The notes under the pieces: model-generated
Seen by the model: only the letters and a program-made list of their open reading frames with translations
Told to the model about the DNA's origin: nothing
Database searches by the model: none
DNA from: an uncultured Vampirovibrio sp.
GTDB taxonomy: Bacteria > Cyanobacteriota > Vampirovibrionia > Gastranaerophilales > Gastranaerophilaceae
DNA: 64,000 nucleotides
NCBI GenBank assembly: GCA_910578465.1
Contig: CAJTPW010000002.1
Coordinates: 248,001 to 312,000 of the forward strand
Direction of reading: 5' to 3'
Part shown: piece by piece, positions 54,777 to 63,238 of the stretch
How positions within the stretch are numbered: the stretch's first letter is position 1
Layout: each line of letters starts with the position of its first letter
Position numbers and translations under genes: made by a program

Positions 54777-55154
54777 TTAAGCAATATGCAAATTATCCGT
54801 CAGGGTAATTTTTAACTTGCCCGCTTCAGGGTTCATAATCTCTAAAATAATCTTATTCAGCCCGTCCTTCAGACAATTCACTTTTTCAAGAAGCTTCATT
54901 GTTCCTTCCTGATTCAACCGGAAATGAATAGGATTTGCTTCATTCACAATGTCTGCAGTGAGTTCAATTCCCTGCGTTATAAAGCTTATAGCACTTTTCG
55001 GGAAAATGTAATCGTTAATCTGAACACATTCTAAGCCTGAAATTACACCGGGACCCAAAACATTTTTTAAATCAAATTCAACACCATCATCTGTTTGTCT
55101 CAGGGAGCCTTTTTTATACACCCTTTTAATTAAAAAATCCGGAAGTACAGCCAT
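54777..55154 (-). CDS. Hypothetical 125-aa beta-rich protein downstream of GH35
   Basis: 125 aa, soluble, with alternating hydrophobic strands and no signal peptide. Notable stretches are VYKKGSLRQTDDGVEFDLKN near 12-31, LGPGVISGLECVQINDYIFP, and a final KLITLTD-like strand. The strand pattern suggests a small beta-sandwich. AAGGAG precedes ATG. It follows the GH35 gene by 97 bases on the same strand, so the two may be cotranscribed and functionally linked to sugar handling. No family identified with confidence. Confidence 0.75.
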   Translation of the reverse strand: MAVLPDFLIKRVYKKGSLRQTDDGVEFDLKNVLGPGVISGLECVQINDYIFPKSAISFITQGIELTADIVNEANPIHFRLNQEGTMKLLEKVNCLKDGLNKIILEIMNPEAGKLKITLTDNLHIA

Positions 55155-55251
55155 AACTTTATCTCCTTAAAAATTAACCAGCTAAATCAAAGGGAAACAG
55201 AGGCAATATCTATTCTTTTTATCGGCAAAAATCTTTTAAAACTTTAATATT

Positions 55252-57744
55252 TTAATGATTTTTTGCCTGATTTAAATCAGACATTTCCCATACTTTATAA
55301 TTTTCGACCCTTAAGGAGATATTTTCAAGGTAATTTTTGTAATCGAAAACGGTTTTAATCCTGTGGCTTTTTTCCCAGACTACAATTTTTAAAATATTTT
55401 CACCCGCACTTTCAGACTTTAGAAAATGAGGCGGAAGGTAAAATTTTTCCTGCGGCGAATTATTCCTTATAAATCTTCCGATTTTTACATCGTTTAAAAA
55501 TATTGTTGCACGTCTGAACGGCGTTTTATCCATATCCAAAACAAAGGGGGCAAACACATTTTCACACATGTATTCATCAGGAATTATAAATTTATTTTCT
55601 AAAAGCGCAAGATAAGGGGCCTGTGTATCATTCACGGAGCGTTTATCCAGAGATATCCTGCCTCTTATTCTCCAATCTATAATTTCGTTTGTATCGGTTT
55701 TAAAATATATAAGCCCGCGCGGAGAGTTTATATCGTTTGTAAAGCCTTTATCAAATCCTAAATTTTGCACAAGAACGGTCACTTCGTTTACATCTTTTGA
55801 AAGAAGCTTTGATGGAACAAGAACACTCAAATGCTCATCAACCTGAATCAGATTATCGTATTTATAACTGTTTCGATTCAAAAGTTCTTTGCCGTTAATA
55901 TATATAGCAAAAATGTGTCTTGCAGAAATTGAAATTTCGCTGCATTTGTCCGAAATTTGACCCTTATACCAGACAAATTCCGAATAAACATCAGAATTAA
56001 AAGAATCTGCAAGAGAAAAATCATCATTATGTTTAACGCTTTTCCAATCAGAACAGTCATACCCTTCTTCGATTTCAGGTGCAGCAAAATAAACATCAAA
56101 GTTTGTAAGCTTTATTTTCTTTTTACCCAGCTCCGGCACAACACAATACGTTTCAAACCCGTCTTTTATTGTATAGGTTTTAATTTCCCTTTCAGTATCG
56201 TATGCAATTTTTCCATTCGGGTAAACAAAGCTTGCATTAAAAATCAGCTTAGAGCCGTTATTGTCCTTAACTTTCCATGCATAGTTTGCAATTTTTCTTG
56301 AAATAAAAATAAATTTTGTTACCTTGGCTGTGCCGTTATCGGTTTCAGTCTTAAATTCAACCTTAAAAAAATCTTCCTTATCGCCTGAAATTACGGTTTC
56401 TTTTGCCTCATTATCTTTAATTGTTATGCTGTTTTTATAATCTGAAAGAAGAAAAATCGTTTCATTGTCCGTATCTTCAAGACGGGTAAATATTTCCATG
56501 CTTGATTTTACAATCTCACATGCTTTAAGTCTTAAATTCAGAGGCAATATTTTCATTTCGAATGTGTCGATGGAAACATCGTTAATATAGGTTTCACAGG
56601 TATTGAAATTCCTTAAGAACATCCATTTGCAATTATTTACCTTATCCTCTCTGATTTTTGCAAAACAGTTTTCTGGAATTTCAAAATCTGTCATGCAAGG
56701 AACAGTTTCTGTTAAATCAAACGAATCCAGAAAATAATTTATCTCTTTTGCTTTCCTGAAGTTTTCCTTGATTGCTCCAAGCTCGGATATTGGTGCTGCA
56801 AAATCATAACTTGTGTAAACTTCATCCGCCGCCATATCCAAAATATTTGTACCGCCAACCGTCATATAGTGGTTGAAAATAGTCACCCCGTTTGCAATAG
56901 CGGTCTTTGTCATAATGTTTATATGACTGTATCCTAAATCTTTTCTTATATTCTCATACCCTGCACCAAGCCATTTATCATACCAGCCCGCTTGCATTTC
57001 AGCTACAAAAAGAGGGGATTTGTCGTTAAATTCGCATACTATATCTTCAAGATTATCAAGCGTATCAAAGGCATAAGTATTTTCCCTCCATGGTTTTGAG
57101 GGATTAATATAAGGATAAATATCACAGGCATACATATCAACAACATCGGCATAGAGCCCTGCAATATATGCATCATTATGAAAAATTGGTGCTTTTATGC
57201 CGCTTTTTCGGACAATATCAACCAATTCTTCAATATATTCCGTTTCGCCGCCATTTGTTGAATACTCATTTTCAACCTGTATCAGTATAACGTTATCAAA
57301 TTCTTTAATGACGGGTAAAAGTGTATTATACCAGCTTTTCAAGGCATCCATATAATGCTTTGAATAGATATAATCACCATCTTTTCTGTTTCTGATAACA
57401 GCTTCCCTGTTTTTTAAAAGCCAGTACGGGATTCCTCCTGCAGATGTTTCAGCATTTACATAGGGCCCGGGGCGTGCAATTACAAAAAGCCCCAATTCCT
57501 TTGCGGTTTTTAAAAGCTCCCTGATATTTTTATAATCGGAAAAATCATAATATTCAGGCCTTATACCGTGAAAACTCCAGCAAAAATAAAGATCGACGGT
57601 ATTATAGCCACCTGCTTTCATTTTAGAAAGACGGTCAAACCACTCTTTTTTGCCAAATGTCCTGAAATAGTGCATGGCACCGCTTTTTATAAAGGTTCTC
57701 TTGCCGTCAATTATGAGCGAATATTTATCAAAAACACAATCCAT
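55252..57744 (-). CDS. Glycoside hydrolase family 35 beta-galactosidase
   Basis: 830 aa. The TIM-barrel has KSGAMHYFRTFGKKEWFDRL, NTVDLYFCWSFHGIRPEYYD, RPGPYVNAETSAGGIPYWLL, the acid/base Glu in QVENEYSTNG, and the nucleophile Glu in FVAEMQAGWYDKWLG. The C-terminal 400 residues are beta-rich accessory domains. No signal peptide, so it acts on imported oligosaccharides. A TAAAAT box ends six bases before ATG with no Shine-Dalgarno. Two inverted repeats lie upstream. Use of galactosides from diet or host mucus is inference. Confidence 0.9.
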   Translation of the reverse strand: MDCVFDKYSLIIDGKRTFIKSGAMHYFRTFGKKEWFDRLSKMKAGGYNTVDLYFCWSFHGIRPEYYDFSDYKNIRELLKTAKELGLFVIARPGPYVNAETSAGGIPYWLLKNREAVIRNRKDGDYIYSKHYMDALKSWYNTLLPVIKEFDNVILIQVENEYSTNGGETEYIEELVDIVRKSGIKAPIFHNDAYIAGLYADVVDMYACDIYPYINPSKPWRENTYAFDTLDNLEDIVCEFNDKSPLFVAEMQAGWYDKWLGAGYENIRKDLGYSHINIMTKTAIANGVTIFNHYMTVGGTNILDMAADEVYTSYDFAAPISELGAIKENFRKAKEINYFLDSFDLTETVPCMTDFEIPENCFAKIREDKVNNCKWMFLRNFNTCETYINDVSIDTFEMKILPLNLRLKACEIVKSSMEIFTRLEDTDNETIFLLSDYKNSITIKDNEAKETVISGDKEDFFKVEFKTETDNGTAKVTKFIFISRKIANYAWKVKDNNGSKLIFNASFVYPNGKIAYDTEREIKTYTIKDGFETYCVVPELGKKKIKLTNFDVYFAAPEIEEGYDCSDWKSVKHNDDFSLADSFNSDVYSEFVWYKGQISDKCSEISISARHIFAIYINGKELLNRNSYKYDNLIQVDEHLSVLVPSKLLSKDVNEVTVLVQNLGFDKGFTNDINSPRGLIYFKTDTNEIIDWRIRGRISLDKRSVNDTQAPYLALLENKFIIPDEYMCENVFAPFVLDMDKTPFRRATIFLNDVKIGRFIRNNSPQEKFYLPPHFLKSESAGENILKIVVWEKSHRIKTVFDYKNYLENISLRVENYKVWEMSDLNQAKNH

Positions 57745-57750
57745 ATTATA

Positions 57751-57756
57751 ATTTTA
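57751..57756 (-). promoter_or_regulatory. -10 box of the GH35 gene (leaderless candidate)
   Basis: TAAAAT on the minus strand, ending six bases before the ATG, with GTGAAA 17 bases upstream as a weak -35. No Shine-Dalgarno. Confidence 0.4.
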
Positions 57757-57849
57757 ACCTATTTTTTAAGCAGTTTCACTACTCAACAAAATGTATAGTA
57801 TGCAGGCATATGTAGAAACGTAAAAATTTATTAAGAAGTTTGCATAGTA

Positions 57850-57870
57850 ATATTATTTATGTAATAATAT
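57850..57870. promoter_or_regulatory. AT-rich inverted repeat in the GH35-ruvC gap
   Basis: ATATTATT and AATAATAT with a 5-base spacer: perfect 8-bp arms, about 106 bases before the GH35 start. AT content makes chance occurrence possible. Confidence 0.3.
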
Positions 57871-57906
57871 GAACTGTTAATAGTCTAACCATTCCTTTCT
57901 TGACTT

Positions 57907-57930
57907 ATGCGGTTTGTTTACAAATCGCAT
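57907..57930. promoter_or_regulatory. 11-bp near-perfect palindrome in the GH35-ruvC gap
   Basis: ATGCGGTTTGT and ACAAATCGCAT, separated by TT, match at 10 of 11 positions. The symmetry and length fit a dimeric regulator operator, for example for the GH35 gene. Confidence 0.5.
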
Positions 57931-57977
57931 TTTATTTTGCCTGAATTCCCCGTCTTTCCATAAATCCGCAGTTTATG

Positions 57978-57986
57978 TGATATAAT
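57978..57986 (+). promoter_or_regulatory. Extended -10 promoter of ruvC (leaderless candidate)
   Basis: TGA plus a perfect TATAAT (57981-57986), seven bases before the ruvC ATG at 57994. No Shine-Dalgarno in between and no good -35. Confidence 0.6.
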
Positions 57987-57993
57987 CAAAACC

Positions 57994-58482
57994 ATGAGAA
58001 TTTTAGGAATAGACCCGGGGATAGGTATCACAGGATACAGCATAATTGAAGCGAATAAAGAAGGTTATGAGCTCATAAATTCAGGCAGCATTCAAACCGA
58101 TAAATCCATGCCGACATCAAAAAGACTTGTTGAAATTTTTGATGATATGACAGAAATTTGCAAATGCTATAAACCCGATGAAGCCGCAATAGAACAGCTT
58201 TTTTTCTTTAAAAACCAGAAAACAATAATTCCCGTAGCGGAAGCAAGAGGCGTAATTCTTGCCGTACTTGAAAAAGAAGGAATTAAGACGGCAGAATACA
58301 CACCGCTTGTAATAAAACAGGTTTTGACAGGCCATGGCAGGGCAGACAAATCTGAAGTGCGTTCTATGGTTGAAAGATTTATTGAATTAAATAAAAACAC
58401 AAAACTCGACGATACCGTAGATTCTATTGCAATAGGAATTTGTCATGCAAGAAACAGAGAATACGACAAAGACTTTAAATAA
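57994..58482 (+). CDS. ruvC: Holliday junction resolvase RuvC
   Basis: Cuts Holliday junctions in recombination. The four acidic catalytic residues are visible: GIDPGIGITGY (Asp7), EQLFFFKNQKT (Glu), and LDDTVDSIAIGICH (two Asp). Length 162 aa is normal. ruvA and ruvB are elsewhere. It starts the ruvC-(membrane protein)-mtnA unit. Confidence 0.95.
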   Translation: MRILGIDPGIGITGYSIIEANKEGYELINSGSIQTDKSMPTSKRLVEIFDDMTEICKCYKPDEAAIEQLFFFKNQKTIIPVAEARGVILAVLEKEGIKTAEYTPLVIKQVLTGHGRADKSEVRSMVERFIELNKNTKLDDTVDSIAIGICHARNREYDKDFK

Positions 58483-58493
58483 GGAGAAACAAT

Positions 58494-58958
58494 ATGGCTG
58501 CAGATATTAATATTATTAAAAATATTTCCGTATTCAGTGCAATATTTGGCGCAGGCCTTGCATTTTTAGCGCTGATACCTGCCTTAATGCCCGTTATCAC
58601 GCTTTTTATCCTCCCTTTTTTAAGCGCCATGGTTATTTTTGCAGCACTAAGATTAACAAATAAAAGTTATAACTTTGAAATGAAAGAATATGCGATACTT
58701 GGCGGCATAACAGGTGCAATTTCAGGATTTTCGTTTTTAATAATATTCACTCCGCTTGTTCTTTTAATACATCTTTTTTTCAAAAATTATTATACATATG
58801 GCATAAATTACCTTAATTTTTTCGTAGCCATTGTATTTATAGTAACCATTTCAATAATATTTTTAATCACAAACACAGCAGGCGGAATGCTTGCAGGTCT
58901 TTTAGAAAAACAATTCGATAAATTTAAAAATAATATTTCAAAAGAGGAGCAAAAATAA
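58494..58958 (+). CDS. Four-helix membrane protein of unknown function
   Basis: 154 aa with about four transmembrane helices (SVFSAIFGAGLAFLALIPAL, PVITLFILPFLSAMVIFAAL, AISGFSFLIIFTPLVLLI, FVAIVFIVTISIIFLIT) and a Lys-rich cytoplasmic tail. AAGGAG precedes ATG. It sits 11 bases after ruvC and 4 before mtnA, so it is cotranscribed with them. No family identified. Confidence 0.8.
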   Translation: MAADINIIKNISVFSAIFGAGLAFLALIPALMPVITLFILPFLSAMVIFAALRLTNKSYNFEMKEYAILGGITGAISGFSFLIIFTPLVLLIHLFFKNYYTYGINYLNFFVAIVFIVTISIIFLITNTAGGMLAGLLEKQFDKFKNNISKEEQK

Positions 58959-58962
58959 AACC

Positions 58963-60090
58963 ATGAGCGAATTTCATTCAAAAATAAAAACCATAGAATG
59001 GTGTAAAACAAATGATGGCGGATATTCTTTAATGGTAGATCAGACCAAAATTCCGTATTCGTTTGAAAAAGTGGAAATTAAAACTTTAAATTCAATGTAT
59101 GATGCAATTAAAACAATGATTGTACGCGGAGCACCCGCAATAGGAATTGCAGGAGCACATGGCTGTGCGCTTTATGCACTTGAATTATTATCGAAACATT
59201 CTCTTTCAAACCCGCATGATGGAGACTTTTGGCAAAATACTCCCGAGCAGGATATTGCAAACGACAAAAAAGAAGAATTTATTAAAAAACTTTTGGAAGG
59301 TTTTGAATATTTGAATTCCTCCCGCCCAACGGCCGTAAATCTTTCATGGGCAATAGAAAAGCAAAAAGAGATTGTTCAAAATTCAAAAAATTTGTCCGCA
59401 GGAATGCTTTGCAAAAACTTAATCAAAAATGCCATAAAGCTTGAAAATGAAGATATTGAGATAAACAAGAGAATAGGAGATTACGGCGCAGAAATCATCC
59501 CGAAAGGTGCAGGCATTTTAACCCACTGTAACGCGGGGGCACTTGCAACCGTGGGATATGGCACAGCGCTTGGTGTTGTAAGAAGTGCATTTGCAAAAGA
59601 CAATACCGTTCAGGTTTTTGCCGATGAAACAAGGCCGAGGGGACAGGGAGCAAAGATTACAACCTTTGAACTTGTTCAGGACGGAATCCCCGTAACACTT
59701 ATTACGGATGGTATGTGTTCTTATTTTATGAGGAATAAAATGATTGATGTTGTTGTGGTCGGTGCGGATAGAATCGCTGCAAACGGCGACACTGCAAATA
59801 AAATCGGCACATCAACCGTTGCAATTGCTGCAAAATATTACAATATCCCGTTTTATATTGCCGCCCCAAAATCTACCATTGACCTTTCAATTCAAAGCGG
59901 AAACGACATTGTGATTGAACTTCGAGATGAAGAGGAAGTGACAATGGTAAACGGAAAAAGAATTTGTGCAGAAGGTGTAAAAATTATAAACCCGAGCTTT
60001 GACGTCACCGATAACACCTTAATTGCAGGTATAATAACGGAAGATGGAATTTTTAAACCTTCGGAATTAAGCAGCAAATTGAAAAAGTAA
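58963..60090 (+). CDS. mtnA: Methylthioribose-1-phosphate isomerase
   Basis: Aldose-ketose isomerase of methionine salvage, related to eIF2B. Motifs are TMIVRGAPAIGIAGAHGCAL, SSRPTAVNLSWAI, ILTHCNAGALATVGYGTALG (catalytic Cys), FADETRPRGQGAKITTFEL and VVVGADRIAANGDTANKIGT (Asp). 375 aa, typical. GAGGAG precedes ATG. Other salvage genes are not in the window, so the pathway may be partial or located elsewhere. Confidence 0.93.
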   Translation: MSEFHSKIKTIEWCKTNDGGYSLMVDQTKIPYSFEKVEIKTLNSMYDAIKTMIVRGAPAIGIAGAHGCALYALELLSKHSLSNPHDGDFWQNTPEQDIANDKKEEFIKKLLEGFEYLNSSRPTAVNLSWAIEKQKEIVQNSKNLSAGMLCKNLIKNAIKLENEDIEINKRIGDYGAEIIPKGAGILTHCNAGALATVGYGTALGVVRSAFAKDNTVQVFADETRPRGQGAKITTFELVQDGIPVTLITDGMCSYFMRNKMIDVVVVGADRIAANGDTANKIGTSTVAIAAKYYNIPFYIAAPKSTIDLSIQSGNDIVIELRDEEEVTMVNGKRICAEGVKIINPSFDVTDNTLIAGIITEDGIFKPSELSSKLKK

Positions 60091-60115
60091 AAAAATAATA
60101 TGTAATAAATTTTAG

Positions 60116-60124
60116 TGCTAATAT
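60116..60124 (+). promoter_or_regulatory. Extended -10 promoter of serC
   Basis: TGC before TAATAT (60119-60124); the -35 is poor. The expected start near 60131 leaves about 30 bases of leader with AAGGAG before the ATG. Confidence 0.45.
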
Positions 60125-60160
60125 TAGTTTATCAATGCAAAATATAAAAAGGAGCAAAAG

Positions 60161-61255
60161 ATGACAAGAGAATACGGGAGAGTTTACAACTTTTCAGCAG
60201 GCCCTGCGGTACTTCCCGAGGAAGTTTTAAAACAAGCGGCAGATGAGATGATGAATTATGAAAATTCAGGCATGAGTGTTATGGAAATGTCTCACAGATC
60301 CAAAACTTATGACAATATAATTAAAACTGCAGAAAAAGATTTAAGGGAATTGATGAATATCCCTGATAATTACAAAGTTTTATTCTTACAGGGCGGAGCA
60401 CATTTACAGTTTTCAATGGTTCCAATCAACCTTTTAAAAAACGGTGTTGCAGACTATATTGTAACAGGCCAGTGGGCAAAAAAAGCTTACGCGGAAGCGC
60501 AAAAATATGGGAAAATAAACAAAATCGCAACAAGTGAAGATAAAACATTCTCATACATTCCTGATTGCTCTGATTTACCGATTTCAGAAAATGCGGATTA
60601 TGTTTACATCTGCGAGAACAATACAATTTACGGAACAAAATTCCACACCCTTCCAAACACAAAAGGGAAAGACCTTGTTTCAGATATGTCATCATGCTTT
60701 TTATCAGAACCCGTTGATGTTTCAAAATACGGACTAATTTATGCGGGTGTTCAGAAAAACGTAGGCCCTGCGGGTGTTCAGATTGTAATCATCAGGGAAG
60801 ATTTAATCAGAGAAGACTTGCCCGAATGGTGTCCTACAATGTTAAAATACAAAACCCATGCAGATAACGACAGCCTGTATAACACACCTCCCGCATACGG
60901 CATTTATATTTGCGGTCTCGTATTTAAATGGCTCAAAAAAATGGGCGGCCTTGCCAAAATGAAAGAGCTTAACGAGAAAAAGGCCAAAGTTTTATATGAT
61001 TTCTTAGATTCTTCAAAGCTTTTCAAAGGAACCGTAGAAAAAGGGTCAAGGTCTTTGATGAATGTTCCTTTTGTAACGGGAAACGAAGAGCTGGATAAGA
61101 AATTTATCGAAGAAGCAAAAAATGCGGGACTTGTTCAACTTAAGGGCCACAGAAGCGTTGGCGGCATGAGGGCTTCAATTTATAACGCTATGCCTGTTGA
61201 AGGCGTTGAAGCTCTTGTTGAATTTATGAAAAAATTCGAACAGGAAAACGCGTAA
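60161..61255 (+). CDS. serC: Phosphoserine aminotransferase
   Basis: PLP transaminase of serine synthesis. Motifs are RVYNFSAGPAVLPEEVL, FLQGGAHLQFSMVP, DMSSCFLSEPVDVSKYGLIY, YAGVQKNVGPAGVQIVI carrying the PLP lysine, and LKGHRSVGGMRASIYNAMP. 364 aa, typical. AAGGAG lies just before ATG. Closed by a strong terminator. Confidence 0.96.
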   Translation: MTREYGRVYNFSAGPAVLPEEVLKQAADEMMNYENSGMSVMEMSHRSKTYDNIIKTAEKDLRELMNIPDNYKVLFLQGGAHLQFSMVPINLLKNGVADYIVTGQWAKKAYAEAQKYGKINKIATSEDKTFSYIPDCSDLPISENADYVYICENNTIYGTKFHTLPNTKGKDLVSDMSSCFLSEPVDVSKYGLIYAGVQKNVGPAGVQIVIIREDLIREDLPEWCPTMLKYKTHADNDSLYNTPPAYGIYICGLVFKWLKKMGGLAKMKELNEKKAKVLYDFLDSSKLFKGTVEKGSRSLMNVPFVTGNEELDKKFIEEAKNAGLVQLKGHRSVGGMRASIYNAMPVEGVEALVEFMKKFEQENA

Positions 61256-61274
61256 AAAACCGAATTTATTATGC

Positions 61275-61301
61275 AAAAGACCCCAAAACGGGGTCTTTTT
61301 T
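61275..61301. terminator. Rho-independent terminator after serC
   Basis: AAAAGACCCC pairs with GGGGTCTTTT around a 5-base loop and ends in six T residues; symmetrical, so usable from both sides. Confidence 0.93.
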
Positions 61302-61322
61302 GTATCTTAATCAAATCTTTAT

Positions 61323-61351
61323 TTGCAAATAAAAGTTTTGCATAATAAAAT
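61323..61351 (+). promoter_or_regulatory. Promoter of glmS
   Basis: TTGCAA (61323-61328), a 17-base spacer and TAAAAT (61346-61351). The expected start near 61358 gives a leader of about 35 bases with GGAGGG. No glmS ribozyme fits in that space. Confidence 0.75.
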
Positions 61352-61392
61352 TAGACAATTAGGGAACAAGAGGAATTTTTCCGGAGGGAATT

Positions 61393-63237
61393 ATGTGCGG
61401 AATAGTCGGCTATATTGGAAACAAAAAAGCTGTTGATATAATTTTAAAAGGACTTTCATACCTTGAATACAGAGGATATGATTCTGCAGGTGTTGCACTT
61501 ATTAAAAAAGATAAGGTGAATATTTTTAAGGCACCCGGAAAATTAAATAATTTATGCAGCATTATTTCAAAAGAAAATGAAGAAAATGTGAATGCAAATG
61601 CAGGCATTGGCCACACAAGATGGGCAACTCACGGTCTTCCGACGGAAACGAACGCACACCCGCATACCTGCAACTGCAAAAGCCTAACAATTGTTCATAA
61701 TGGCATAATCGAAAATTATAAAGATTTAAAACCGAATTTGGAAGCAAAAGGCTGCAAGTTCCAATCTCAAACAGACACAGAAGTTGCGGCACATTTAATT
61801 GCTCAAGAATTTGAAACTCATAAAGACCTTCTAAAAGCCGTTCAAAGTGCCGTTAAAAAATTAAAGGGCGCTTACGCCTTTTGTGTTATGCATAAATCTA
61901 TGCCGGACAGAATTATTGCCGCAAGAAAGAATGCACCTTTAATTATAGGGGTGGGCGATGGAGAAAACTTTATCGCATCAGATATTCCCGCAATCATTGA
62001 ATATACCAAAAAAGCAATCTACCTGAGCGATAATCAGGTAGCAGAAGTTAAAACCGATTCAATTAAAATTTATGATGAAAATGACGAACTCGTTGCAAAC
62101 AAAGTTGAAAACCTTCCTTTTGAACCGATTGCGCTTTCAAAAATGGGTTACAAGCATTTTATGCTGAAAGAAATTCACGAACAACCCGATGTTGTAAGAA
62201 ACGTGCTTTTTGGAAAGCTCCATGACGCAGAAGCGGAAGTTGTTTTGGATAGTGTCCGCCTGAATAAGGAACAGCTTAAAAAAATCAACAGAATTCAGAT
62301 TATCGCCTGCGGAACATCGCTCCATGCGGGCTTGGTCGGAAAATACGTTATCGAAGAATTAACAAAAATTCCCGTTGACGTTGAAGCATCGAGCGAATAT
62401 ATCTACAGAAACACAATTGCCGATGAAAACACACTTGTTATAGGTATTTCACAATCAGGCGAAACAGCAGATACGATCACTGCAATAAAACAGGTTAAAG
62501 AGAAAAATTCCCACGTTTTAATCATCACAAACAGAAAAGACAGTGCAATGGCAAGACTTGCTGACAGCTTGCTGCCAATAAACGCAGGAATTGAGGTATC
62601 GGTTGCAGCTACAAAATCTTATATGGCACAGCTTCTATCTGTTTATCTTTTTGCGATATTCCTCGCACAAAATACTGAAAACGCGGATGAAAATGCTCTG
62701 CAAAAAATTAAAAAGGAACTTTTAACCCTTCCAAGTAAGCTTGAAATCATATTAAACGATACAAAAAATATCAAAGAAATTGCAAAAAAATATTCAAGCT
62801 CAAAAAACTTCATCTTTATTGCACGCGGAATAAACTATCCTTCAGCGCTTGAAGGCGCTCTGAAGCTTAAAGAAATCAGCTATATTAACGCAACGGGCTA
62901 TCCCGCAGGCGAATTGAAACATGGTCCAATTGCAATGCTGGATGAAACCATGCCTGTTTTGGCGATTTTAAATGAGGGTATAGTTTACGATAAGGTTTTA
63001 TCAAATTGCGAAGAAGCAAAAGCAAGACAGGCAAAGCTTATCGGTGTTACAAACTTTGTAGATGAAAAACACAAAGCCCTTTTTGACGACATAGCAATAA
63101 TCCCCGAGATTTCAGACATAGTATCACCCGCTTTAAACATCGTGATATTGCAGCTTTTGGCCTATCATATCTCGGAATATTTAGGAAAGGATGTTGACCA
63201 GCCAAGAAACCTTGCAAAATCAGTAACCGTTGAATAA
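61393..63237 (+). CDS. glmS: Glutamine-fructose-6-phosphate aminotransferase (isomerizing)
   Basis: Makes glucosamine 6-phosphate for peptidoglycan and LPS. The N-terminal glutaminase begins MCGIVGYIGNKKAVD with catalytic Cys2, GHTRWATHG and NAHPH. Two SIS domains follow: IIACGTSLHAGLVGKYVIEE with ISQSGETADTI, then ARGINYPSALEGALKLKEIS. The C-terminus ends LAKSVTVE. 614 aa, normal. GGAGGG precedes ATG. The leader is too short for a glmS ribozyme. Confidence 0.96.
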   Translation: MCGIVGYIGNKKAVDIILKGLSYLEYRGYDSAGVALIKKDKVNIFKAPGKLNNLCSIISKENEENVNANAGIGHTRWATHGLPTETNAHPHTCNCKSLTIVHNGIIENYKDLKPNLEAKGCKFQSQTDTEVAAHLIAQEFETHKDLLKAVQSAVKKLKGAYAFCVMHKSMPDRIIAARKNAPLIIGVGDGENFIASDIPAIIEYTKKAIYLSDNQVAEVKTDSIKIYDENDELVANKVENLPFEPIALSKMGYKHFMLKEIHEQPDVVRNVLFGKLHDAEAEVVLDSVRLNKEQLKKINRIQIIACGTSLHAGLVGKYVIEELTKIPVDVEASSEYIYRNTIADENTLVIGISQSGETADTITAIKQVKEKNSHVLIITNRKDSAMARLADSLLPINAGIEVSVAATKSYMAQLLSVYLFAIFLAQNTENADENALQKIKKELLTLPSKLEIILNDTKNIKEIAKKYSSSKNFIFIARGINYPSALEGALKLKEISYINATGYPAGELKHGPIAMLDETMPVLAILNEGIVYDKVLSNCEEAKARQAKLIGVTNFVDEKHKALFDDIAIIPEISDIVSPALNIVILQLLAYHISEYLGKDVDQPRNLAKSVTVE

Positions 63238-63238
63238 A

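Noticed and set aside
61352..61392. glmS ribozyme in the glmS leader.
   Set aside because: The leader of about 35 bases is far too short for the ribozyme.
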